A stretch of DNA of 64,000 nt from the NCBI GenBank assembly GCA_949752745.1, contig OX457029.1, positions 12,332,359 to 12,396,358 of the forward strand, read 5' to 3'. Numbering within the stretch: the first letter of the stretch is position 1; every line of letters starts with the position of its first letter. Position numbers and translations under genes: made by a program. The DNA is from Protula sp. h YS-2021 (lineage: Eukaryota > Annelida > Polychaeta > Sabellida > Serpulidae). The notes beneath the pieces were generated by a model. The model did not search any database. It had not been told where the DNA came from and saw only the letters and a program-made list of their open reading frames with translations. This document shows positions 52,777 through 64,000 of this stretch, one piece after another.

Positions 52777-54384
52777 AAATCTTGAATCTTTCTGCACCAA
52801 CTTCAAGTCCGACTTTATGAAGGAAAAGTCTAATTTCCTTAGCAGGGCCCTAAAACTCTTTATTTCTTCACAAAAATATGAAAAGTGGAAGCCGGATATC
52901 TCAGCTAATAAATATGAGGATACCCATGTCAATCTGCAGCTCCAGTGAAATTGATTCTAAATATCATTACAAATTACGTTTCAACCGAGTTAGAAAAGAT
53001 AATACTGACAACTTTCAAAAGCATCGGTTCGATCCAAAGACAGTTGCATTTCATTTGTATTAACAAAACTATTGTTACAATAGATGTTATAATATAATGA
53101 GGCAACAATATACTGCGACAGCCTCTGAGGGAAACGCGATATGATAGATATCTTTGTCATTCAGTGCGTTTTGACACTGTTTTAATAAAAGTCCGCTGTC
53201 ACGTTTGATTCCCAGCGATTTCGAATTATAAAGGTACCTTTTCTTTTTCAATATTCCTGGAACCCGCGTTTTATGTTCAAGCTGTTAGGGGTGCTATGTC
53301 AATTGTCTGTCTAGCTTAGTGTTACCACTGAAGTTAAAAATAGAACTGTTAAAATACGTTACCAAGTTCTGCACGAAAATGAGGTTAGTGACCTAAGTCA
53401 CAGACAGGTTATAACCATACCTTAGTGTATTGACTTTGAAAATAATTTCTCCAATGTCATGGGGTTTTAAGCTGCATGCTTCATCCTGTTCATTTCAGGG
53501 TAATGTCGTGCTTATTCCTGTCATATCATGCTTATAGCAGATTCAATTCACAGTCGTATGACGGTCATATAATATTTATTTCGCGCTTAACGCTGCAGTC
53601 ATATGATGATCATGTATTTCTGGGAAAAATACTAATCTAGACCCGCCATCCAGACGGTGGCAACTATAAAGTGTTGACGTTCTTGTTGGGGCCCACACGT
53701 CTACACAATATCGAGATACAACGTTACACGAAAGGAAGTTGATCAAACGTCGGATAAAGCAGGTCTTTGATTTCAAGCAAAAGCCTCCTGTCAATTTCAG
53801 TGAATACGGTATATAATAACCAGGTTGCGTGTTAAGGTGACATTGAACAGACAGTCGAGACAGTCTGAATAGTGAAAAATGGGGTGGAGTGGGGATAAAC
53901 AACATATAGAAGGCATGCCAGTATTATTGCTATATTTTACCTTTACAACCTCACACTGCATTTTAGCATAGATTTTTTTAGCCTAACGAAATCAAATTTA
54001 ATAGGCTGTTGGGCACACGTGTTTTAATCGATATACCAGCGCGTTTTTGATTTACAGTAAAACCCCGCTATTAGGGACAAAAACTGACTGAATAATTTTG
54101 TCCCTAATGGCAGGGTGTCCCTAATTTCGAGGTCCTGTTAATTTGAGTTCTATCTGAATATTGAAGTTTTGATTATTTTAACTTTATCAGATAGCGAAAG
54201 TTCGTTCCGTTTTCTTTTCACACTACCCATATTCTGACGCAACACTTATTATAAATGACAGTTTATTTTACTATTAACTGAGTATAAAAACAATGAATTA
54301 CTTGCTCCTTTATACACATTTTAAAAGACGGACCACATGTCGATAGGGATTAGTCGTATAAAGTTTCTCTCTCAAGCACGGGAG

Positions 54385-54482
54385 CGGGACAAATCGTACC
54401 CAGGTCAAAACGTACCCAGGTCAAATCGTACCCAAGACAAATCGTGCCCGAGTCAAATCGTACCCAAGACAAATCGTACCAA
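54385..54482 (+). repeat. Six 18-bp repeats
   Basis: Units of GACAAATCGTACCCAGGT / AAATCGTACCCAAG, inside the pogo-like element. Confidence 0.85.
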
Positions 54483-54729
54483 AATTTATTCAGGTGCAAA
54501 AATATTTTAATTTTCACAGCCACTGTTTTTGAGACATGCCGTGGTGCGTATTTAAATTTGTGATTTATTACAGGAGAGGCACAGAAACCAAAACTGTGCA
54601 TGAAATAACCTTTTCTTCTCATTCATTTTGTTCAATCAAAGGGCTTTTATATTAATGTGTCATGATCCGAAGCCCTGTTACTTGATCAATTTAAGACGAT
54701 TATTCAACTGTGATCTCTTTTTGCCGGAC

Positions 54730-55800
54730 GTTGGCCTTTATCTCGAAAACGGTAACAGATAGAGCAATTTTGACCTCATTTTCGACCTCCACGCCTTATA
54801 CCACCATACGTAAGGTATAACTTCCGGTTAAAATTGCAGGTTTGAGTAATTGTGTATCAAAATAGCATGCCCTGAATGGAATTGCAATTTTAAAGGTATG
54901 CCTTCACGCCTTGAGTGTAATTGCAATTTTCAGTTGCAATCATATAAAACTGTGTAGACCAAACGGCACACGATGGGCAATTTAAAGTTGTTGGCTCTTG
55001 GAAAAATTTTAGGATTTTCATTGGTCAGTAGGCCATCTGGAGTAGCTCACCTCTAAAGTATAAATAAACAAATTTCATTGCTGTTTCTTTTTCCCACTTG
55101 GCATTGAAAATGCCAAATGCGGATGGATTGCCTCGAATTCTTCACCTATTGTTTTCCTCGCTTTTTTAAAATATTTTTTTCTTCTTCCGTCGAATCGGTT
55201 TCCAGACATCTCCTCCAAGACCGCTGAAGCTAGACCAACCAAACTTGGCACATGTATGGAGGGTTATCTGAAGTGGTACATCAGATAAAAATTTTTGACC
55301 TTGACCTTACTGGTCAAGGTCAAATCGCAAAAAAGGTCAAACGGTTTTCAGACAATTACTGCAAGGCCGTTGAAGCTAGAAAAGCCACACTTGGCATATA
55401 TATAAAAAGGGCGATGTGATCTAAAGCAACCGATAAAATTTGTTGACCTTGACCTTGAAATCGCGAAAAACGTTATTTAAGAAAAACAATGAGTTATCTC
55501 GAAAACGGTAAGACATAGAGCAATTTTGACCTAATTTTCGACCTCCACCCCCTATACGACGATACGTAAGGTATAGCTTCCGATGTCCTTGACCTCCAGG
55601 TCACTTTCGAGCCCCAAACCGGAAGTTGGCCTTTATCTCGAAAACGGTAACAGATAGAGCAATTTTGACCTCATTTTCGACCTCCACCCCTTATACCACC
55701 ATACGTAAGGTATAACTTCCGGTGTCCTTGACCTCATAGTCACTTTCAAGCCCCAAACCGGAAGTTGGCCTTTATCTCGAAAACGGTAAGAGATAGAGCC
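54730..55800 (+). repeat. Diverged TTATCTCGAAAACGGTAA repeat block
   Basis: TTATCTCGAAAACGGTAACA, AGCAATTTTGACCTCATTTT, ATACGTAAGGTATAACTTCC and GACCTTGACC motifs recur four or more times in the same order. A related block (CTCGAAAACGGT, GAGCTTATTTTCGACC) lies at 60690-61330 in the neighbouring element. Confidence 0.75.
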
Positions 55801-56184
55801 AATTTTTGGCCTTGACCTTATCGGTATAGTTAGTAGTATTTAGGAAGATGTTCTACATTCAGACACGTGAAAATTGTTAACAAACTGCAAAATCATCTAC
55901 CTTCCGTTTTAAGTTACAAGTGGGGCTAATTCGCAGTGCAAATTTCGATCTAGTTAATAGTCAAGTTAACAATAGCAAAGGATTTTAAGACAGTGTGAAA
56001 AATGCTCTCCATAATAGAGGGTTGTCCATATCCGGGTTTCACTGTATTTCAAGGACCGTCTTCCATACGCCACTTTTTCAAATTCGATTGGAACATCTTT
56101 ATTAGGAACATGGGAAGATGCAGTTTTCTTATAAATTAAAGGCACATATTCTAGAACAACAAAGAAAAATGCGAAACTGGTTTG

Positions 56185-56465
56185 TTTGTTTGCATAGAAG
56201 TTTGTTTCCACGGGGGTTTGTTTGCACTGGGGATTGTTTATACTGGGTTTGTTTGCATGGAAGTTTGTTTCCACGGGGGTGTTTACACCGGGGTTTGTTT
56301 GCACGGGAATTGCTTGTATAAAAGTTTGTTTCCACGGGGGTTTGTTTCCCCTGAGTTTGTTTCCACGGTGATTTGTTTACACTGGGTTTGTTTGCATGGG
56401 CGTTTGGTTGCACGGAGGTTTGTTTGCATAGAAGTTTGTTTCACGGGGCTTTGTTTGCATGGGCG
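56185..56465 (+). repeat. GTTTGTTTGCAYGGGG minisatellite
   Basis: About sixteen units of 15-20 bp alternate TTTGTTTGCATAGAAG and TTTGTTTCCACGGGGG types. Frames open through it on both strands are repeat artefacts. Confidence 0.9.
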
Positions 56466-57286
56466 TTTACGGAAGTTAATTTTCACGAAACATCGGATAG
56501 AATCTATGGTGTTTGTTTTACTAGTTAAGCAGTTATGTGTTTTCAAAACTAGATAGAACTAGACCGTTTTCGCTACCGAGTAGCGAAATTAACACAAAAT
56601 ACGATTCTGAACTCTTAAAAATTCAAAATTCGTTAACAATCCGATTTTTGAGCTTGGCCATGCAAGAGGTCAGGTCACCGAGGTACCTCTTTCATAACGT
56701 CTGTTAGACGCAAAGGGTCTGAGGTAATAACAAAACTTCCAATTTTTAACCTTGATCATAATTGAAGAGGCCAAGGTCACAGAGGTACCTCTTACATAAC
56801 ATCTTTCAGGCCCAAAGGGCCGGAAATAAGCTCAATATCGCTCTAACTTTTTTCGAGATGATGGTCAATCTGTCTCTAACGATTTTCGAGATACAAAGGT
56901 CACCTGACCTTGATCCTGAAGAGATTGGGATCGCGAGGTTACTCTGTACTGAAACCATATACGTGTTGAAACGAGGATATGAGCGCTATTTCTAGCCAGT
57001 TGTCGTGATAAATAAGGGTTTGAAAATATTTTGACCTCGATGTGACCTTACCCTTGAACATCAGGGTAAAAAATGCGAATTTCCCGAGGAATCATTACCC
57101 TCTGTACCTTTGTCTAATGTCGTCATCCTACGTCAAACCTTGTACGAAGAGTTTTCTGGAAACCACGTTGAGTTAAAAAATACTTTGACCTCAATTTGAC
57201 CTTGATCTTGAAGGTTAAGGTAAAAAATGCGGATTTCACGACTTCTCATCATCCTCTACTTGTGAGCCAAATTGCATGAAGAAATT

Positions 57287-57435
<149 letters not shown>

Positions 57436-58949
57436 TCAGAAATATACTCTTTAACAAATGGTGAAAACTGTAACGCTGCACACATGCTATAATCGCTGTC
57501 ATTGTGGACGATTGGGCGATCAGTATGACTGATATCATACCATGTGCCTTAACTACCTTAACTGTTGGCTTCAACGGCAAAATTTCAATGTCCATTTTGC
57601 ATCTAAAATGTTAATGAATTTCTAAAAAAAATTAAGTGGACCGACTAGACATGCTACATTATGTCTCTACTAAATTTGTCATCCTAGCCCTAGACGTTTC
57701 AGAGTAGTTTGCGTGACAATGTTATAGGAAAAAAAGGAATCATACGGAAACGCTTTACCGAATCGTACGAATTCAAAGAACCACGGGATTGAAAATCCAC
57801 AGATGTAATGCGAATTAATCTACCTCTTCACTTACGTACCTGGTGTTCTTTTTTTCGTGTCTTTATGAGTTTTATACAACACGGAGTTTTGTTGACAGTC
57901 GTGAATTAATTACAGGGTCCGATTTCCTGCTACACCAGGCCTCTCAATGTGCCGTTAAATTTCACGTTTTTATCGAATTGAAACTGTTTTTTATTTCTTT
58001 CTTACAAATTTAATAGGTAGAACTTGAATTCAGTAAACAAAAAGGAAATCTGACATTTTACGTGTTTTTTTTTTTTTTGCATTTTATAAATCCCTTTTGT
58101 GATTTTTGAGTACGAGAACACACTGAGTATGTAGTGGTGTGCAGTATTTTTTATAGTTGGTGTCAAAGAAATGGATTGATCTGTAAGCGAAAAGAATGTC
58201 GAATGCAGTTCTCAGATGTGCTTCGGTGCCCAGAAGCTGGCCATCATCCCCTCCCCCTTCCTGTTTTAACAAAACGGGCACTGGGTAACGACCGTAGCTG
58301 GTATAAAAATTACTGCTATTCTCCTCGTCCTGTTTTTTTTTACACTTGGGGACTTTCAATCCCCTACTTTATTGAAATCGCACGACCCGGTAAGGTGTTT
58401 CCGTATGTTTCCTTTTTTCCGCCAAAACCTTGTCACGTAAACTCCTCTGAGACGGTTAGGGATAGGAAGACTAAATTTGGCAGAGACATATCATAGCATG
58501 TCTTGTTGGTCCAGCTCATTTTTTAAAAAATTCATTAACATTTTCTATGAAAAAAATGGACATTGAAATTTAAAATTTGAAAACCTTGTCACGCGAATTG
58601 CTCTGAGACTGCTGGGGCTAGGACGACCAAATTTGACAGAGGCATAATGTGGCATGTGCAGCAGAATGTTTATAAAAATTCATTAACATTTAATATGCAT
58701 AAATGGACATTATAATCTTGTCATTCTAAGTCAGGCAAACGCTTTGATTGCGCAGTTAAATCAACTGTTATGCTATCAGCATGGGCGTATTGATCACTGG
58801 ACTCTCTACAATGAGAGCGATTACAGTACGTATGTGCAAGCTGAAACTGATTGCAGCGTTTGGGTTTTCGCTGTTCTGAGTGATTAAATTTGGCTCACTG
58901 ATAGTGGGTGATGAGAATTTGAGAATCGCATTTTTAGTCCTCAGCCAAT

Positions 58950-60620
58950 GTTGGCTGAAGGCTATTGCTATCGGTCTGTTCGTCTGTCGAGTCGTCCGTC
59001 TCTCTATCTGTCGGTCCATAAACATTTTTCGTCTCTGCGATATCTCAAAAACTATTTATCATGGCTTCACAAAACCTTACAGGAAGAAAGTATATATAGT
59101 GTAGATGTGCAGCGGGGGGGGGGGGGGGGGGGCTCAATTTGTCACTTGGCTGTCCGTCCGTCACACTTAAAGCGCTTTGTTGTCCGAGCGATATCTCAAA
59201 AACTACTTATCGGATCTTCATCAAACCTCATAGAAAGAAAGTATATATGTTACAGCGAATCTGTAAAACCAGCGAATCTATAGATTTGCTGAAATTTTCA
59301 GCGAATCTGTAGATTCGCCGACACACTTAGCGAATCTGTAGATTCGCTGAAAATTTTCAGTGAATCTACAGATTCGCTGGTTTTTCAGCTTTAAAATTAT
59401 ACAGATCCGCTGAAATTGATTGACCAGTCATCTTTACCTACAGGATTACTTGTGTTGAGGGATATTTGAAATTTAATTGCTTTTATGTGACTTCTTTACT
59501 CGAGAGGTGTTTTACACACCTTTTTCTGTTTTTGGGGGGAATGGGATATATTTGCAATCGGAACTTTTAAAATTACACATATTTTTGTCTGCAAATTAAG
59601 ATCGTACGAAAAGCGGTTATCATGTGTGAATGAAACTGATTTTTATTTTTCCAACCCAGCAAACGGTGTGTAAATTTTTGATCCTATCGTAGGCTTTCTT
59701 GTGTGAATAAAACCTATGTTTTGTGTAAATTTTCCTGTCGTTACTTAATTTACTGATTTTAATATATTCCCTTCACACAAACCAAGAAAAGGGTGTGTAA
59801 AATATATCTGGAGTAACGAAATCACAAAAAAGATATTAAATTTCAAATATTAGCTAAAACAAGGGATCATGTCAGTAAAGATGACCGATCAAGAAATTTC
59901 AGCGAATCTTTATAATTTTTTAGGTAAAAAACCAGCGAATCTGCAGATTTTCAGCGAGTCTACAGATTCACTAAGTGAGTCAGCGAATCTATAGATTCAG
60001 TGAAATTTCCAGCAAATCTATAGATTCGCTGTGACATATATAGTGTAAATGTGCAACCGAGGGTTCAATTTGTCAATGTCCGTCTGTCACACTTTAAACT
60101 TTTTTCTTGTCCGGGTAATATCTCAAAACTATTTATCGGATTTTCATCAAACCTTATAGGAAGAAGGTATATATAGTGTTGATTTGCAATGGGGGTTCAA
60201 TCTGTCAAATGCCCGTCCGTCTGTCTGTCCGTCGCACTAAACTTTTTTGTTGTCAGGGCGATATCAGGGCGATATCTTTGGAGTTTATCGGAGCTTCTCC
60301 AAACTTTACAGGAAGAAAGTATAGATAGTGTTAATATGCAAAAGGGTTCAATTTGTCACTTGTCTGTCCCTCTGTCCGTCCGTCGCACTTTAAACGTTTG
60401 TTGTCCGGGCGATATCTCAAAAACTATTCATCGGACCCCTATCAAACCTGATCGGGCGAAAGAATAGTTAGTGCAGATGTTACGCGACAGGTTTAATTTG
60501 AACTGTTGTTGTGCAATTTGAGGTTTGTTTTATCACAGGTTCGTCTCCCATTCCGTGACACCTAAATGTTGCTTTTCTCCGGGCGATATCTCAAAAAGGT
60601 AACTCGCCTACAGTTATGTC
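58950..60620 (+). repeat. Degenerate tandem repeat with CCGTCCGT and GATATCTC motifs
   Basis: About five units contain GTCCGTCCGTC, TTGTCCGGGCGATATCTCAA, AAACTATTTATCGGATCTTC, TCAAACCTTATAGGAAGAAA and GTATATATAGTGTAGATGTG in order. One unit is split by the MITE at 59249-60035. Inside the 4.8-kb element. Confidence 0.8.
59249..60035. mobile_element. Nested MITE, 0.79 kb, TIR GTYACAGCGAATCT
   Basis: Ends GTTACAGCGAATCT (59249-59262) and AGATTCGCTGTGAC (60022-60035), flanked by ATATAT on both sides. The insertion splits a host repeat unit (gaaagtatatat / atatatagtgtaaatgtgc). Both flanks contain several AGCGAATCTGTAGATTCGCT palindromes. No coding capacity. Confidence 0.85.
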
Positions 60621-60679
60621 ACTGCTATTGGCAGAAGGCTCTGCATCTGCGATGCCCATGTTTTTACCATGAGCTTAGA

Positions 60680-61335
60680 AAACGATTGACCATTATCTCG
60701 AAAACGGTGAGAGATTTTGAGCTTATTTTCGACCCTTTGGGCCTAAAAGACTATATGTAAGAGGTACCTCGGTGACCTTGACCTCGGTCATGGTAAAAGG
60801 CAAAAACAGGATTAGAGATAGAGTGATTTTGAGCTTATTTTCGATCCTTTGGGCTAAAAGACTATGTAATTGAAACCTCGGTAACCCTGACCTCCTCGGT
60901 GATGGTAAAAGTCAAAAACCGGAACTCGAAAAATGTTAGAGATAGAGCGATTTTAAGTTTATTTTCTATCCTTTGGGCCTAAAAGACTATATGTGAAAGG
61001 TACCTCGGTGACCTTGACCACACGGGTTATGGTGAAGGTAAAAAACCGGAAGTTGACCAGTATCTTGAAAACGTTTAGAGATGGATCTATTTTGGGTCTA
61101 TTTCGACCCTTTCAGCCTAAAAAAGCGTTATGCTAGAGGTACCCCGGTGATCTTGACCACTTCGGTCATAATCATTGTCAAAAACCGGAAGTTCAAAAAA
61201 AAAAAAAAAAGAAAGAAAACGGTTAGGAGTAGTGCGATTTGAAGTTTATTTTCGCCGTTTGGGCCTAAAGAGAAGATAATGGAAGAGGTATTTTGGTGAC
61301 CTTTACCTCCTCGTTCATGGTCAGTTCTGGATTTT
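60680..61335 (+). repeat. About five 125-bp degenerate units
   Basis: Units contain GAGATAGAGCGATTTTGAGC, TTATTTTCGACCCTTTGGGC, CTAAAAGACTATATGTAAGA and GGTACCTCGGTGACCTTGAC. Inverted counterparts (CGCAAAGGGTCTGAGG, AGAGGTACCTCTTTCATAAC) occur near the left end (56680-56830), part of the element's long imperfect inverted structure. Confidence 0.8.
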
Positions 61336-61401
61336 AAGAGTTCAGAATCATATTTTTGTGGCCCCAAGTGTAATTTTCGCTACTCGGCAGCGAAAACGGT
61401 C

Positions 61402-64000
61402 TACATTATACATATTCACAAAAATATGTATAATGTATGTGCTACTTTGCGTCCGTGCGTTGGGCAGGGGCTGTGTGAATCTGGCAGAGGAGGGCGGGGG
61501 GAGGGGAGAACAATTTTGGATATAAAACTTCTTTATAATAGGTTTCACCTAGACATTCCTAACTCGGCAGGACCATATTCTGCACCAGCCTTCGAACTAT
61601 TCCAAGTGTTTCCTTACAAACCGTTTACCATTTTAGGATGCATTTTACACGCTTCTTATGATAACGGTCTTAGCCTCGCTAAAGTGGGGGGGGGGGGGGG
61701 GGGGGGTAGCGGAGACGGGGGAGGGGATGTTATTGTTTAAAACAAAATTTGATTAAATTGATTCCAAGCATTAACCAAATGAACCTGAAATTTCATGCTT
61801 ATCAAAAGTGCCCACGTATCTTTCATTTAAAAATTTGTATACTGAACTTGAAACGCTTCAAAACAATTTTGTTGGTGTTGGTGGTGTTTGAGGGGGGGTG
61901 GGGGCACTGTAATACTTGGTGTAGGTGTATATGAGTGGTACAACAACCTCGCCCCCCCCCCATCCCCGCTTTAAATTTTTACCAGAAGTCAAGATTTCTT
62001 CGGATTTGACAAGAAATGAACTATCCTTTTAGAATCAAGCACCATTTTCACAGCAATCGTATCAGTTTTACAGCGATCTATTCAGCCGCCCACCCACCAC
62101 TTTCTACATCAACCACCCCCCCCCCCCTCCCCCAACATCCCACCCCATTAGGTTCACAGCTGCCTCCGGTTCCGCACAATTTCGCAGTTTTATTTCGTTC
62201 TCAATGTGGCTTTCAACCACGAGGGGTAATCATACAGTACATACGCAAAACCTTTTTAACCTTCCCGTAGGCAAAAATTTCTGACAACGCCCATTCACTA
62301 TAAAGAAACGTACGCTTTGTACCAGGCAAACCCGCCCCCGCCCCCCCCCCCCCATTCTCACCCCCTCCACCTCCGTGTCAAAATGGGAGTGTCCCATGAT
62401 TGATTACTTTGTCTGTAGCCTGTTGCTTGTTTATTGTCGCCATTCATGTCGTAGGCGAGGCACAAACCATGAAACTCGGCTAAAAACCAAGGACACAAAA
62501 CCCCCAATGGGGATGGGTGGAGTGAGGGGAGTGAGGGGAGGGAAAGCAGAGAGGGGAGGGCAAAATCTCCGATGCTTATAAAATCAGCAAAAAAAAAAAA
62601 AAAAAAAAAAAATCAGCCAGAATTTCCACTCAAAGAATATAACTGCTAGCCGTCTGTATTCACAAAAATTTAACTGTATAGTTAACTGATTCCGTTAACT
62701 CCTCCGTCGGAAACCAGAAGAACCAAAAGTAAATTAATAAATTTACTGTTTGACAAACAAAAATCCAGCTAGATCAACCGATTTTTGTTTCTACGGGTAC
62801 AGTTAACTACGTAATTAACATTCACGAACATCGGAGCAGCCGTCTGGTATGTTCACATAGAACCCCAGCGAAAAGCTACGTGTGAAATTAGCATTGCATT
62901 TGGTTGTGACTGGTGGCAACAAAATAACACGTCTATTCAACGTTATACGATATGTTAGATGCCACCAAAAACGAGTGCTTTCGACGCTAAATAAATGTCT
63001 TTGACTTGTTGAAACGTTAGATAAACAATCAAGCGCTCGCTTTGCCTCAGCTTAAACAAACATCTTTAGTGTGACATTAAATAGGCGTTTGAAAATCGGC
63101 AACCAAATTACGGATGGTTACATTTTGGTTGTGCATGATCGCCATCACAGATCAACGTCTAATTAATGTCTAATTAACGTACCAAATACCAACCGCCTCA
63201 TATTATTTCTCACGCTAAACGGATGCCATGACAGGTATTTTCGAAAATAAACCAAAATGCAGACGCAAAATACGATAATTTCTGCAGCGCTCAACTTTCT
63301 TCCAAGCCTGATTTTGGACAATATTCATGAGAATGTGCTTCATACATAGGCGGCGCTTTTAGATGATTTAAGAGTGGGTGCACTTCGACGGATAGGTGAT
63401 ACGTACGAAACTTCGTATTTTTTTTCTCTCTCTTTTTCGGATCTAGGCGAAAGAACCCCCACCCCCCCTCCCTGGTCAGCTATAACACAACAAAATTTTA
63501 GAGGATATTATACGTGTAAAATACGTCGGCAAAATGGGCAAGTTAGGTGTGATATACGTGTATTTTGACCATTTCTCATCGATAATGCGCTTAAAATACG
63601 CATATTTTCCCACGTAAAAATGTATACGCATTTTACACGTAATTCCCAAAAATTATTAAACGCCTTTTACAGGTGTTTTTTTCCCACGGATATTAGATGG
63701 ATTTTACGTATTTTTAAACTTATTTTATATGCATTCCAGAGTTTTCCCACCAAAGTAATGACGCATTACAATGTTGTGAAATACATCTTTTCCCCCACTT
63801 AATTCACACCCTTTCCCACCTTTTCCCTCATATTTTATGCAAATAATATGCATATCCAACCACAAAAAAAAAAAAAAAGAAAAGAAAAGAAAAAAGAAGT
63901 AACTCACAATTTTTCACTTACTTTACACTTATAATATACGCTTATTTTCAACGTATATTATAGTCTATATATTTATGTTTGTAAACGTGTTTTAGCTGTG
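61402..64000. other. Intergenic DNA, no gene seen
   Basis: Contains G and C homopolymer runs (about 61687, 61950, 62118, 62338), a poly-A tract (62589-62611) and, near 63560-63720, AT-rich DNA with scattered TACGTGTAAAAT-like words. Open frames are short and without recognisable domains. Confidence 0.4.

Larger units (their letters stand above)
54055..56044. mobile_element. Pogo/Tigger-like non-autonomous element, 2.0 kb
   Basis: Left end CAGTAAAACCCCGCTATTAG and right end (reverse complement) CAGTGAAACCCGGATATGGA are diverged inverted repeats, each next to TA (54053-54054, 56045-56046). They match the CAGTnnAACCCCGnTAT style of pogo/Tigger ends. No transposase frame is inside. It contains TACCCAAGACAAATCG repeats (54390-54480) and a TTATCTCGAAAACGGTAACA repeat block (54740-55800). 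Confidence 0.7.

Noticed and set aside
58134..58496. 120-codon open frame
   Set aside because: No domain, no repeat of codon bias, inside a non-autonomous transposable element and crossing repeat motifs.

Overview
The window looks like a piece of an animal nuclear genome, most likely a marine mollusc and probably a gastropod. The evidence is GT-AG introns, long AT-rich intergenic DNA, many short non-autonomous DNA transposons, tRNA-derived SINEs, and a SINE tail of a type I associate with mollusc genomes. The species assignment is inference. There is one 200-bp assembly gap (26481-26680). No bacterial genes, CRISPR arrays or rRNA genes were seen.

Two multi-exon genes, both on the + strand, can be read exon by exon with splice phases that agree. 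Gene 1 (3783-28213, 27 exons, about 1397 aa if one base is restored in exon 26) encodes an all-helical protein of the vinculin/alpha-catenin superfamily. Its N-terminal half follows alpha-catenin/alpha-catulin, and its C-terminal half is long and divergent. Gene 2 (33709-45903, 9 exons, 360 aa) encodes a type II membrane glycosyltransferase of family GT49 (B4GAT1/LARGE-C-terminal-domain type) with a DSD metal-binding motif. The two genes are independent; nothing suggests that their products work together.

Layout: 1-3780 is intergenic with a dead LINE reverse-transcriptase fragment (about 2690-3240). 3783-28213 is gene 1. 28214-33600 is intergenic and dominated by a degenerate 150-bp-class repeat (29700-32010). 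33709-45903 is gene 2. 45904-64000 has no recognisable gene. It holds AT microsatellites, an inverted repeat, a 19-bp minisatellite, a cluster of CRE-like palindromes, a 2.0-kb pogo/Tigger-like element and a 4.8-kb TIR-bounded element with a nested insertion.

The most striking signal is structural. In many introns of gene 1, and in some of gene 2, the exon/intron junction itself has been tandemly duplicated. The repeat units carry the end of the exon plus the 5' splice site, or in one case the 3' splice site plus the exon start. They range from a single decayed copy to nine near-perfect copies. Gene 1 also has a 21-bp in-frame coding minisatellite, an internal 2.7-kb TIR element that carries 14 copies of a 178-bp satellite, and a probable one-base frameshift near its 3' end.
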